DNA of 11,517 nucleotides from CAYNDL01 sp964396115 (GTDB lineage Bacteria; Patescibacteriota; Andersenbacteria; UBA10190; CAIZMI01), in the NCBI GenBank assembly GCA_964396115.1, contig CAYNDL010000030.1, positions 1 through 11,517 on the forward strand. The letters run 5' to 3'. The notes under the pieces are model-generated. The model worked only from the letters and a program-made list of their open reading frames with translations. It ran no database searches and was not told where the DNA came from. Made by a program: the position numbers and the translations under genes. Positions within the stretch are counted from its first letter, which is position 1. Each line of letters opens with the position of its first letter. Below are positions 5,272-11,337 of this stretch, piece by piece.

Positions 5272-6348
5272 ATGGAATACCAAACGCACGCAGGGGAAGA
5301 AGTGAAGTTGGATCAAAAATATTCCCTGATGTCTCGGCCTGACATTATGGAGGCAATAGAAAAAGGGGAAATTCTTTACGAAGATGGCCGGCCTGAAAAC
5401 GTAAAATCAACCAGCGTGGATCTCACTCTGGGTCCCTGGTATTGGGAGGAAACTTCTCCGACGATTGAAAGGAGAATTTTTAATCCGAACTCGCATGAAG
5501 ACGTTAATCGTGTGTGGGGAAGATTGTGTTTTGCACCGCGCCATAACTGGTGGTTACAAAATCGTTTTATCGAGAACACTTTGGAAGGATTCCATCCAAC
5601 AGACGATCGAATATTTTTTATTCCGCCACAAAAACAGTTGCTCTGTAGCACGCGGGAGTTTATCGGTGGTGTGTCGCGCGACATAACCACAATGATGAAG
5701 GCTCGTTCGGGGGCCGGCAGGAGTTTCTTGGAAGTTTGTAGGTGTGCTGGTTGGGGAGACATCGGGTATCACAACCGCTGGACTATGGAATTTAATAATT
5801 CCTCCGCAACCCACCACATCCCGCTAAAAGTTGGGCAGCGTTACGCGCAATTGGTGTTTTTCCGCGGTAAGGAGCTTGCTGATTCCGACCATGATTACCG
5901 ACAGGAAGGAAAGTACCAGGCAAACGTTTCACAGGGTGTTCGTAGCCAATGGACTCCTGAGATGATGCGTCCTGCTATGTACAGGGACATGGAAATAAAC
6001 GGTGAAAACAAGCAACACGTTTATTACCGGTGCGAAAATTTTGAGTGCCGCAAGGAAGGATCCGACGTACCGCAAAATATACCAACGAAATGTGAGTGTG
6101 GCAGCAGAATCAGAATTTATGAGTTGCCACCTGCAAGCGAAAAAGTTTGGCCGCTTTACGATGTTTGTGTTGATTGCGGGCACATTTATGGCACCTGGCA
6201 GCACAACTGCCGTATAGAATGCAGCAAATTCCGCGCCGACGAAGAAGCTAAGCGCTCTCGGCCTAGCAAATGCGAGAAGTGCGGCGTTGGTTACCGTCAT
6301 TTTCTAGGCGGCGACTACGAGGTCTGGTTGCCAGACGTAACCCGTTAA
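5272..6348 (+). CDS. dCTP deaminase-like protein with a cysteine-rich C-terminal extension
   Basis: A 358-residue protein, nearly twice the length of an ordinary dCTP deaminase (about 190). Residues 15-240 carry the dCTP deaminase/dUTPase-type domain: DIMEAIEKGEI (24-34), TSVDLTLG (47-54), and the active-site segment R145-S146-x3-R150, then D163 and E173. The distances R150-E173 (23) and D163-E173 (10) equal those between Arg115, Asp128 and Glu138 of E. coli Dcd. VGQRYAQLVF (188-197) and the Y-x4-GKYQ lid region (209-216) also match. Deamination of dCTP to dUTP is therefore plausible. Residues 250-358 add ten cysteines in pairs: C254/C259, C274/C276, C299/C302, C313/C317 and C334/C337, likely two or more zinc ribbons (inference). 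The start has AGGTAAGG 7 bases upstream, with a possible -10 (TATACT 5229-5234) but a poor -35. The role could be housekeeping nucleotide supply or something specialised through the added zinc domains. Confidence 0.82.
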   Translation: MEYQTHAGEEVKLDQKYSLMSRPDIMEAIEKGEILYEDGRPENVKSTSVDLTLGPWYWEETSPTIERRIFNPNSHEDVNRVWGRLCFAPRHNWWLQNRFIENTLEGFHPTDDRIFFIPPQKQLLCSTREFIGGVSRDITTMMKARSGAGRSFLEVCRCAGWGDIGYHNRWTMEFNNSSATHHIPLKVGQRYAQLVFFRGKELADSDHDYRQEGKYQANVSQGVRSQWTPEMMRPAMYRDMEINGENKQHVYYRCENFECRKEGSDVPQNIPTKCECGSRIRIYELPPASEKVWPLYDVCVDCGHIYGTWQHNCRIECSKFRADEEAKRSRPSKCEKCGVGYRHFLGGDYEVWLPDVTR

Positions 6349-6360
6349 TCAAACGCGTTC

Positions 6361-7908
6361 ATGATCCGTCCAGCTGTTGAAAATCTCCTTGGATTTTTCT
6401 TGCCCCAGGAGACACCTGAACGGGCGAAGAGTCAGGAAGACGCCTTGGAAATATTTGCCGCTACGAGGCAAATGGATTCTGCCTATGAGCGTTTCCGTAA
6501 CCTGTTAGATCCGGGCGATGAAGACATATTGCGTCGCAAAGCGATCGTCAGGTTTTTGCGCTTGAGATGGGATGTGTATAAAGATAGCGAAAAACTGGCG
6601 TTTTCACTTTTGAAGAACTTAGCGCGTGGTCGCTACATACCGCAGGATACAAGTCTTGCTTACACGAAAAAGATCGCTTCTGTCGTCGACAAAAGCAATC
6701 TTTTTTGGCGTTTAAATAATAAGAATCTTCCCAAATGGTTGTTGCCAATGACGGCCGTAGAAATAGATCGTTTGATTTATCCCAGGGAAGGGGATGATGC
6801 TCTTGTTTATGTCTTCTATCAGGACATGGAACGAAAGGTCCGTTGGCTGGACACCAGTATTCCGGACGAAGACAAAAATACGCAATTATTTTTGGCTTGC
6901 CACCGAGTTTTAGCGAAGACGGACGAAGCGGAGCTTTTTTGGCACTTATACCGGACTGCCGAACCGGCATGGGACAGTAGCTACACAGAGGAGACCATGC
7001 GTGGGGCGGTCAAACGTTTTGAAACTTTGCAGGCAGAAATTGAAGCAGCTCTCCATTCAAATGTTGCCGTTCGCGTCTTGAGGCGCCTGCATGCCCCCGC
7101 TGTCCCTTACCGAATTCTGCGTGAAGTCTTGCGTGAGAAGAATGCGGGCCAGATTATCCAAAATCCGGACTTGCTAGGACAAAGTGTGCGCGATGTGCTG
7201 GCAAGGCGAATAAGACATACGGAAAAACAGATGCTAAGTCGTGTGTGGCATGCGGCAGCATTTTTGTTCCTAACGAAAGGCGTGTTGGCAGTAGCAACGG
7301 AGATTCCTTACGAGATGATTTTGGGAGGAGTGCGAGTTGTTCCACTCCTGATAAATTTGTTGTTTCCGCCAACGCTGCTTTTCTTGATGGCCGGTAGTGT
7401 TCCTCGTCCGGGCAAGGACAATGCAGAACGCCTGGTTAATGTGATAAAGGGAATCATTAGTGGCGACGATAGCACTCCTGAAGTTGTTATTAGGGCAAAA
7501 GAGAGTGGAGCTCTTCGTGGGACAATTTTTGCCGTTATCTATGGTCTCGCCACATTAATTTCTCTCACTATAATTTTGTACGTCCTGAATCTATTGGACT
7601 TTTCCTTGATCGGTGGTTTTTACTTTGTAATTTTCTTGGCCTTGGTTAGTTTTCTAGGCCTTCGCCTCAGGAGTTCTATGCGAGAATTCAGAGTCGTGTC
7701 GCTCAAGCAGAGCGGCCTGGGACTTCTGGCAGATTTTTTCACTGTGCCGATCATCGACTTCGGGAGAGAGATATCTTTACGGGCTTCGCAGATAAATATT
7801 TTTCTCTTCTTGATGGACGCCATTATCGAAGCCCCCTTTAAACTGTTGATTGGAATCGTTGAAGAATGGTTCTCATACATAAGGGAACGTAAGGAAGAAT
7901 TGGTCTAA
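6361..7908 (+). CDS. Unknown 515-aa protein with a soluble N-terminal half and membrane C-terminal half
   Basis: I do not recognise the family. Residues 1-290 are hydrophilic, charged and apparently helix-rich (for example 25-110 and 205-290, with many Glu/Lys/Arg), suggesting a cytoplasmic helical domain. Residues 296-316, 325-345, 388-410 and 416-436 form four convincing membrane helices. A polar loop at 346-387 contains PRPGKDNAERLVN and SGDDSTPE. A further hydrophobic or amphipathic stretch spans 477-500, followed by a charged end. No catalytic motif, CxxC pair, P-loop or signal peptide is seen. It starts 12 bases after the deaminase stop, with no strong ribosome site, and ends one base before the glycerate kinase start, so it is probably the middle gene of an operon. 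It may be a lineage-specific membrane protein; function unknown. Confidence 0.8.
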   Translation: MIRPAVENLLGFFLPQETPERAKSQEDALEIFAATRQMDSAYERFRNLLDPGDEDILRRKAIVRFLRLRWDVYKDSEKLAFSLLKNLARGRYIPQDTSLAYTKKIASVVDKSNLFWRLNNKNLPKWLLPMTAVEIDRLIYPREGDDALVYVFYQDMERKVRWLDTSIPDEDKNTQLFLACHRVLAKTDEAELFWHLYRTAEPAWDSSYTEETMRGAVKRFETLQAEIEAALHSNVAVRVLRRLHAPAVPYRILREVLREKNAGQIIQNPDLLGQSVRDVLARRIRHTEKQMLSRVWHAAAFLFLTKGVLAVATEIPYEMILGGVRVVPLLINLLFPPTLLFLMAGSVPRPGKDNAERLVNVIKGIISGDDSTPEVVIRAKESGALRGTIFAVIYGLATLISLTIILYVLNLLDFSLIGGFYFVIFLALVSFLGLRLRSSMREFRVVSLKQSGLGLLADFFTVPIIDFGREISLRASQINIFLFLMDAIIEAPFKLLIGIVEEWFSYIRERKEELV

Positions 7909-7909
7909 A

Positions 7910-9226
7910 ATGCCGGGCAAACATATCGTAAAAAATCATCGCAAATTAACCAGAAGCTCAAAGTTGCGAGCTGCTGCCTTATCAATCATTGAAGGAGGAA
8001 TTGCGGCTGTTAACACAGAAGTAGCATTAAGAGAAAAAATAAAATTTGCAGGGAACAAGCTGAAAGTTGAAAGAAAGACCTATGACCTTTCCCGTTTCGA
8101 AAAGATTTATGTAATAGGGTTTGGCAAAGCATCATTAGGCGCCTCCATTGTGCTGGAAAAAATCTTGGGCAAACGCATTACTGCAGGTGCCGTAATAGAT
8201 GTGAAGGGCGGAAGGCTTAAAAGAATCAAAAGTCACGTAGGAACACATCCGTTCCCGAGCAATCGTAATTTGGCCGCGACTGCAGACATAGTCGCTCTCC
8301 TTAAACAGGCAAGTCCCCGGGATCTGGTTTTAACGATTGTGTCGGGAGGGGGTTCTGCTTTGCTTTTCTGGCCCTTTGCGGCAAAACTCAAAAACATCGT
8401 TTGTGTGACAAAGACGCTCATGGAGAACGGTGTGAATATCAACGACATGAACAAAGTAAGGAAACATCTTTCAGCAATCCAGGGTGGCCAGCTCGTAGGA
8501 CTTGCGGGCCGCGCCACGATGATTAGTCTGATTTTCTCTGATGTTCCGGGAGACGATGTTAGTGTTATTTCTTCGGGCCCTACTGTCTTGGACAAAACAA
8601 CAAAAGCTGAGGCCTTCGCGGTAATTAAGGACAATGAGGCTACAGAAAAGTGCGGAATTAGACTTGAAGATTTAACAGAGACACCGAAGGATCCCGCGGT
8701 CTTTCGCAAGGTTCAAAATGTGCTGGTAGTCAATAACAGTATTGCGATCCAGGCGATGGTGAACGCCGCAAGGCGCTTAGGTTTTAAGCCGAGGATATTC
8801 TCGACCGCTGTTACAGGAGAGGCAAGGGAAGTGGGAAAATTTTTAGTTAATTCTGTTAAGCCAGGAGAAGTGCTTATTGCAGCGGGAGAGACAACAGTTA
8901 CGAAAACGGGTACCGGCAAAGGCGGTAGAAACCAGGAAGTAGTTCTTGGCGCACTAACTGACATAACTAGGGATACCGTGGTTATTAGTGTTGCTTCTGA
9001 TGGCAGGGATAATGGCTCTTTTGCGGGGGCTTTAGGAGACAGCGAAACGCTACTCACAGCTGCAAAAAAGAAGCTTTCAGTAAATGACTATTTAAAGAAC
9101 AATAATTCATCCGAGTTCTTCCGTAAGAGCGGCGATTACATCGAAACAGGCGTTACGGGCATTAACATTGCTGACTTAGTTTTGGTGGTCCGTGGCGAAA
9201 ATTCGCAGCGGCGGCAAGGAAAGTAG
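7910..9226 (+). CDS. Glycerate 2-kinase (GckA/MOFRL family)
   Basis: A 438-residue protein matching the glycerate 2-kinase family (DUF4147 plus C-terminal MOFRL domain). This family phosphorylates D-glycerate with ATP to 2-phosphoglycerate, an entry point into lower glycolysis. Visible conserved segments: VIGFGKAS (68-75), VSGGGSALL (144-152), MNKVRKHLSAIQGGQL (180-195), SDVPGDD (210-216), SSGPT (221-225), AAGETTV (324-330), GKGGRNQEV (336-344) and the MOFRL-type SDGRDNGSFAGALGD (363-377). Length is typical and no key block is missing. There is no signal peptide, so it is cytoplasmic. ATG 7910 lies two bases after the preceding stop codon, with AAGGAAG about 12 bases upstream inside the previous gene, so translation is likely coupled. 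In a reduced genome this could scavenge glycerate as a carbon or energy source (inference). Confidence 0.9.
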   Translation: MPGKHIVKNHRKLTRSSKLRAAALSIIEGGIAAVNTEVALREKIKFAGNKLKVERKTYDLSRFEKIYVIGFGKASLGASIVLEKILGKRITAGAVIDVKGGRLKRIKSHVGTHPFPSNRNLAATADIVALLKQASPRDLVLTIVSGGGSALLFWPFAAKLKNIVCVTKTLMENGVNINDMNKVRKHLSAIQGGQLVGLAGRATMISLIFSDVPGDDVSVISSGPTVLDKTTKAEAFAVIKDNEATEKCGIRLEDLTETPKDPAVFRKVQNVLVVNNSIAIQAMVNAARRLGFKPRIFSTAVTGEAREVGKFLVNSVKPGEVLIAAGETTVTKTGTGKGGRNQEVVLGALTDITRDTVVISVASDGRDNGSFAGALGDSETLLTAAKKKLSVNDYLKNNNSSEFFRKSGDYIETGVTGINIADLVLVVRGENSQRRQGK

Positions 9227-9240
9227 TTTACAATAAACAC

Positions 9241-9849
9241 ATGTTGAGGATTAATAGGACGATTGTTTTATTAATGTTTTCGGACATATTTGTCCTTACT
9301 GGTTTTGGTTTGATTGATCCGATTTTAGCTATCTATGTTAAAGAGGGCCTGAACAACGGATCAGTTTTTGGTGCGGCAGTAGCGAGTACGATTTTTATGT
9401 TGGTTAAATCCATCGTCCAGCTTCCTTTTTCTCGTTATGTAGATAAACACAGCGATGTGCACGCGGCACAATGGCTTCTTCTTGGAACTGTTCTAATATC
9501 CGCTGTTCCTTTTCTTTATATTTTTTCAACCTCAGTTTTCCATATATATCTAGCCCAAGCCCTTCACGGAGTCGGTAGCGGTCTTGCTTATTCCGCTTGG
9601 CTCGGGATATGGAGTACGCATTTGGACGAGAAGAAAGAAAGCTTCGAGTGGAGTTTGTACTCCACGCTTGTTGGTTTTGGTACTTCATTGTCAGCCATGG
9701 TCGGTGGCTTCATTTCTCAATACATTGGCTTCCGGTGGACTTTTGTCTTGGTCGGCGCCTTATCCTTGTGTGGGTGTCTCTTGCTTGGGATCCTGCTTCA
9801 TGAGAAGAAAAAGTTTTTGGCAAATAAAAAATTGAGCGCAATGGCTTGA
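9241..9849 (+). CDS. Half-length MFS-type transporter (six membrane helices)
   Basis: A 202-residue membrane protein matching the N-terminal half of major facilitator superfamily transporters. Six helices are visible, about 8-30, 43-63, 77-95, 98-122, 137-160 and 165-187. The helix 2-3 loop FSRYVDKHSD (63-72) resembles a degenerate MFS motif A, and HGVGSGLAYSAW (109-120) resembles helix 4 of drug/H+ antiporters. Usual MFS proteins have 12 helices and about 400 residues. Here the frame ends at TGA 9847-9849, after a basic tail (EKKKFLANKK). The following bases do not encode a second half in any frame, so it is either a genuine half transporter that would have to dimerise, or a truncated remnant. 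The gene begins 14 bases after the glycerate kinase stop. A TACAAT at 9229-9234 could serve as a -10 for an almost leaderless transcript, but no matching -35 is seen. Confidence 0.78.
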   Translation: MLRINRTIVLLMFSDIFVLTGFGLIDPILAIYVKEGLNNGSVFGAAVASTIFMLVKSIVQLPFSRYVDKHSDVHAAQWLLLGTVLISAVPFLYIFSTSVFHIYLAQALHGVGSGLAYSAWLGIWSTHLDEKKESFEWSLYSTLVGFGTSLSAMVGGFISQYIGFRWTFVLVGALSLCGCLLLGILLHEKKKFLANKKLSAMA

Positions 9850-9850
9850 T

Positions 9851-9864
9851 GTGCCAACAGGCAC
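9851..9864 (+). other. Short hairpin after the MFS gene
   Basis: GTGCC (9851-9855), loop AACA and GGCAC (9860-9864) form a 5-bp stem starting two bases after the MFS stop codon. No T-run follows, so it is a weak terminator at best. It abuts the possible -35 box of the next promoter. Confidence 0.3.
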
Positions 9865-9893
9865 TTCAATTAGTTTATCGGAAGAATTATATT
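9865..9893 (+). promoter_or_regulatory. Possible promoter for the first DUF2795-like gene
   Basis: TTCAAT (9865-9870) and TATATT (9888-9893) are spaced by 17 bases. Transcription would start near 9900, giving a leader of about 30 bases that carries the purine-rich ribosome site before ATG 9930. The match to consensus is moderate. Confidence 0.45.
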
Positions 9894-9929
9894 CTCTTCA
9901 TAACTTATGGAGAGGGAGGGGGTGGCTTT

Positions 9930-10127
9930 ATGCCAGACGAAAAGAATATAAGGGAACATTTGCATGACCATCAAAAGTATCCGGCCACTAAGGAGGAGCT
10001 TTTGGAGAACTGCAATAATCTTTCGGATTTAAATGCCGAGGACAGGAAGTGGTTTGAAGAGACGTTGCCCCTGGGGACATATCTATCTGATGAGGACGTG
10101 TTGTTGGCCTTGGGCATGACGTCATGA
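9930..10127 (+). CDS. DUF2795-like small protein (first paralogue)
   Basis: A 65-residue soluble acidic protein resembling DUF2795. The features are a short helix followed by HxKYPATKEELLENC, a central acidic ED-x3-WF-x2-TL, and a final Y-x-S-x2-DV-x3-LG. DUF2795 proteins are small and widespread in actinobacteria and candidate phyla; their function is not established. ATG 9930 is chosen for the strong purine run (GAGGGAGGGGG, 9912-9922) 7 bases upstream; the frame is open back to 9846 without a ribosome site. It is clearly paralogous to the next gene, with shared residues HL..HQKYPA.K.EL...C..L.D, then ED..WF.E.L, Y.S...V and LG. No cysteine pairs, membrane segments or catalytic motifs are visible. 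Confidence 0.75.
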   Translation: MPDEKNIREHLHDHQKYPATKEELLENCNNLSDLNAEDRKWFEETLPLGTYLSDEDVLLALGMTS

Positions 10128-10196
10128 ACAGTTGACACCGACTTTTGACACGTTCAGAAAACTGGCGGATGCTGGATACGGAAAGGGGGTGATAAG

Positions 10197-10388
10197 ATGC
10201 ACAACCGTTATGAAGTCATCACCCATTTAAGAGAACACCAAAAGTACCCCGCAAAGAAGGCAGAATTAGTAAAAACTTGTCGAGGTTTGGAGGATTTCGA
10301 ACCAGAGGATAAGGAGTGGTTCAAAGAAAGCCTGACAAGAAATAAATATACTTCTGCGGGAGAAGTAATCGAAGACCTTGGGTGGTGA
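10197..10388 (+). CDS. DUF2795-like small protein (second paralogue)
   Basis: A 63-residue soluble protein paralogous to the preceding gene and likewise resembling DUF2795: HLREHQKYPAKKAELVKTC (10-28), EDKEWFKESL (37-46), KYTSAGEVIEDLG (50-62). The ribosome site is strong (AAAGGGGGTG, 10182-10191, 5 bases before the ATG). About 70 bases separate it from the first copy. That spacer holds two TTGACA hexamers (10132-10137 and 10145-10150), but no well-spaced -10 box, so separate transcription is uncertain. The intergenic sequences of the two copies do not resemble each other, which suggests an old duplication. Function unknown; the conserved Trp-Phe and Lys-Tyr-Pro positions probably form the core or a binding face (inference). 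Confidence 0.76.
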   Translation: MHNRYEVITHLREHQKYPAKKAELVKTCRGLEDFEPEDKEWFKESLTRNKYTSAGEVIEDLGW

Positions 10389-10403
10389 CAAATAATAGTG
10401 TTC

Positions 10404-10434
10404 AGAAGGAAGGCACTTACGCAGCCTTCCTTCT
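10404..10434 (+). terminator. 11-bp inverted repeat, terminator or operator
   Basis: AGAAGGAAGGC (10404-10414) pairs perfectly with GCCTTCCTTCT (10424-10434) around a 9-base loop. It lies 15 bases after the second DUF2795-like gene. The following sequence is TTGTATAATAAT rather than a T-run. It may end the small-gene transcript with help from the T-rich 3' arm, or it may be a regulatory dyad, since a TATAAT box begins two bases later. Confidence 0.55.
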
Positions 10435-10436
10435 TG

Positions 10437-10442
10437 TATAAT
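10437..10442 (+). promoter_or_regulatory. -10 box for a near-leaderless pgeF transcript
   Basis: A perfect TATAAT lies 10 bases before ATG 10453, so transcription would begin only a few bases before the start codon. No good -35 is seen at 16-18 bases; that position falls in the loop of the inverted repeat. No Shine-Dalgarno site precedes the ATG, which fits leaderless or short-leader translation. Confidence 0.45.
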
Positions 10443-10452
10443 AATACTGAAG

Positions 10453-11127
10453 ATGTTTATCAGAGAGTTGTTTAATTATGGAGGAGCTTCTTTTGTTGTG
10501 TCTGTTCGTTCAGGAGAGGAGGACGGCTTAGTTCGAGAAAACTTAGGTGTGCTATTAAACAAGCCGTTCGCACTATCGAAACAGGTGCACGGAAATTTTG
10601 TCCGCGTCATATCGGATGACAATGTTGATGAAGTGTTTGAAGCTGATGGGATGGTTAGTAAAAAATCAGGAATGTATCTGTGTGTTTTGGTGGCGGATTG
10701 TGCACCGATCGGTTTTTACGACCCTGAAAAACAGGTGATCGGTATTGCGCATGCCGGATGGCGGGGTACGGTTGCAGGTGTCTCCGGTTCAGTCGTGGAG
10801 AAAATGAAAACGGAATTCAACTCCGATCCGGCAAACATCTTGGCCTTCATCGGTCCGGCAATTGGTAGCGGTTGTTATGAAGTTGGTGAAGAAGTTATAC
10901 GTTCAGCCCAGAAAAACGACGTCGGTCGAGCTGTCCATGAAAATAATGGAAGGTTTTTCTTCAGCCTGAGCGAAGCTAACAAAATCATCTTGGGGAAAGT
11001 TGGAATTAGGGGTGAGCATATCACGGGTGTAAATGATTGTACTCACTGCAATAGCGAATATTTCTCTTTCAGAAGAAACGGGACAAAATCTCGTTTCGTG
11101 GCTGGAATTGTTTTAAATAATCACTAA
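10453..11127 (+). CDS. pgeF: PgeF/YfiH family (laccase-domain) protein
   Basis: A 224-residue protein of the YfiH/PgeF (DUF152, multicopper polyphenol oxidase-like) family. Zinc ligands are H46 (KQVHG), C83 (VADCAP) and H100 (IAHAGWRG). The C83-H100 distance of 17 equals that of the corresponding Cys-His pair in E. coli YfiH. Other hallmarks are FEADGMVS (62-69), FIGPAIGSGCYEVG (132-145), and NDCTHC with YFSFRRNG near the C-terminus. Family members act as peptidoglycan editing factors that remove mis-incorporated serine from UDP-MurNAc precursors, and as purine nucleoside phosphorylases or adenosine deaminases. Which role applies here is not decided by sequence. Slightly shorter than the E. 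coli protein (about 243) but all key blocks are present. There is no signal peptide. It stands alone, convergent with the tRNA gene. Confidence 0.93.
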   Translation: MFIRELFNYGGASFVVSVRSGEEDGLVRENLGVLLNKPFALSKQVHGNFVRVISDDNVDEVFEADGMVSKKSGMYLCVLVADCAPIGFYDPEKQVIGIAHAGWRGTVAGVSGSVVEKMKTEFNSDPANILAFIGPAIGSGCYEVGEEVIRSAQKNDVGRAVHENNGRFFFSLSEANKIILGKVGIRGEHITGVNDCTHCNSEYFSFRRNGTKSRFVAGIVLNNH

Positions 11128-11144
11128 AGCAACACAAGTTGCTT
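11127..11144. other. Hairpin between pgeF and tRNA-Glu
   Basis: AAGCAAC (11127-11133), loop ACAA and GTTGCTT (11138-11144) form a 7-bp stem that begins at the last base of the pgeF stop codon. No T-run follows on the plus strand. On the minus strand only TTTA follows. It may weakly terminate or protect the 3' end of either convergent transcript. Confidence 0.35.
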
Positions 11145-11158
11145 GCTTGAGGCACACC

Positions 11159-11179
11159 AAAAAAGTCCAATCGTGTGGA
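11159..11179 (-). terminator. Weak possible terminator downstream of tRNA-Glu
   Basis: On the minus strand, TCCA and TGGA (plus 11176-11179 and 11166-11169) form a 4-bp stem followed by a run of six T (plus 11159-11164). This starts about 7 bases after the tRNA CCA end. The stem is short, so confidence is low. Confidence 0.35.
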
Positions 11180-11185
11180 TGTAGT

Positions 11186-11260
11186 TGGCAGCCTCACGGG
11201 GAATCGAACCCCGGTTTGCGCCTTGAAAGGGCGCCGTCCTAGCCGTTAGACGATGAGGCC
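11186..11260 (-). tRNA. tRNA-Glu (anticodon UUC)
   Basis: A 75-base tRNA on the minus strand with an encoded CCA end (plus 11186-11188). The acceptor stem is GGCCTCA with TGAGGCT (one G-U pair) and discriminator G. The anticodon stem GCGCC/GGCGC flanks the loop CTTTCAA, giving anticodon TTC (plus 11225-11227) for glutamate. The T-arm is CGGGG-TTCGATT-CCCCG. The D-arm region GTCTAACGGCTAGGAC resembles bacterial tRNA-Glu. It decodes GAA and GAG. All stems are intact. Confidence 0.96.
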
Positions 11261-11272
11261 ATTGACCGCGAT

Positions 11273-11301
11273 ATTATGCAGGAACTTTTTAGTTCATGCA
11301 A
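11273..11301 (-). promoter_or_regulatory. Possible tRNA-Glu promoter with an inverted repeat in its spacer
   Basis: On the minus strand, TTGCAT (plus 11296-11301) and CATAAT (plus 11273-11278) are spaced by 17 bases, 12 bases upstream of the tRNA 5' end. An imperfect inverted repeat, TGCAGGAACT-TTTT-AGTTCATGCA (plus 11277-11300, one mismatch), spans the spacer and both box edges. Confidence 0.5.
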
Positions 11302-11309
11302 TATTTATG

Positions 11310-11331
11310 AAAAAAGCCCCGTCCTTGGGGC
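11310..11331 (-). terminator. Intrinsic terminator of the small zinc-ribbon gene
   Basis: On the minus strand, GCCCC (plus 11327-11331), a 6-base loop and GGGGC (plus 11316-11320) are followed by six T (plus 11310-11315). It sits 6 bases after the stop codon of the gene at 11338-11517 and separates it from the tRNA promoter. Confidence 0.85.
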
Positions 11332-11337
11332 GGGGGA

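Noticed and set aside
5117..5305. 62-aa open frame on the plus strand
   Set aside because: It runs through the intrinsic terminator at 5193-5218 and into the start of the deaminase gene.
9850..9929. Remnant of the second half of the MFS transporter
   Set aside because: No hydrophobic frame of useful length follows the stop codon, and the DUF2795-like gene begins soon after.
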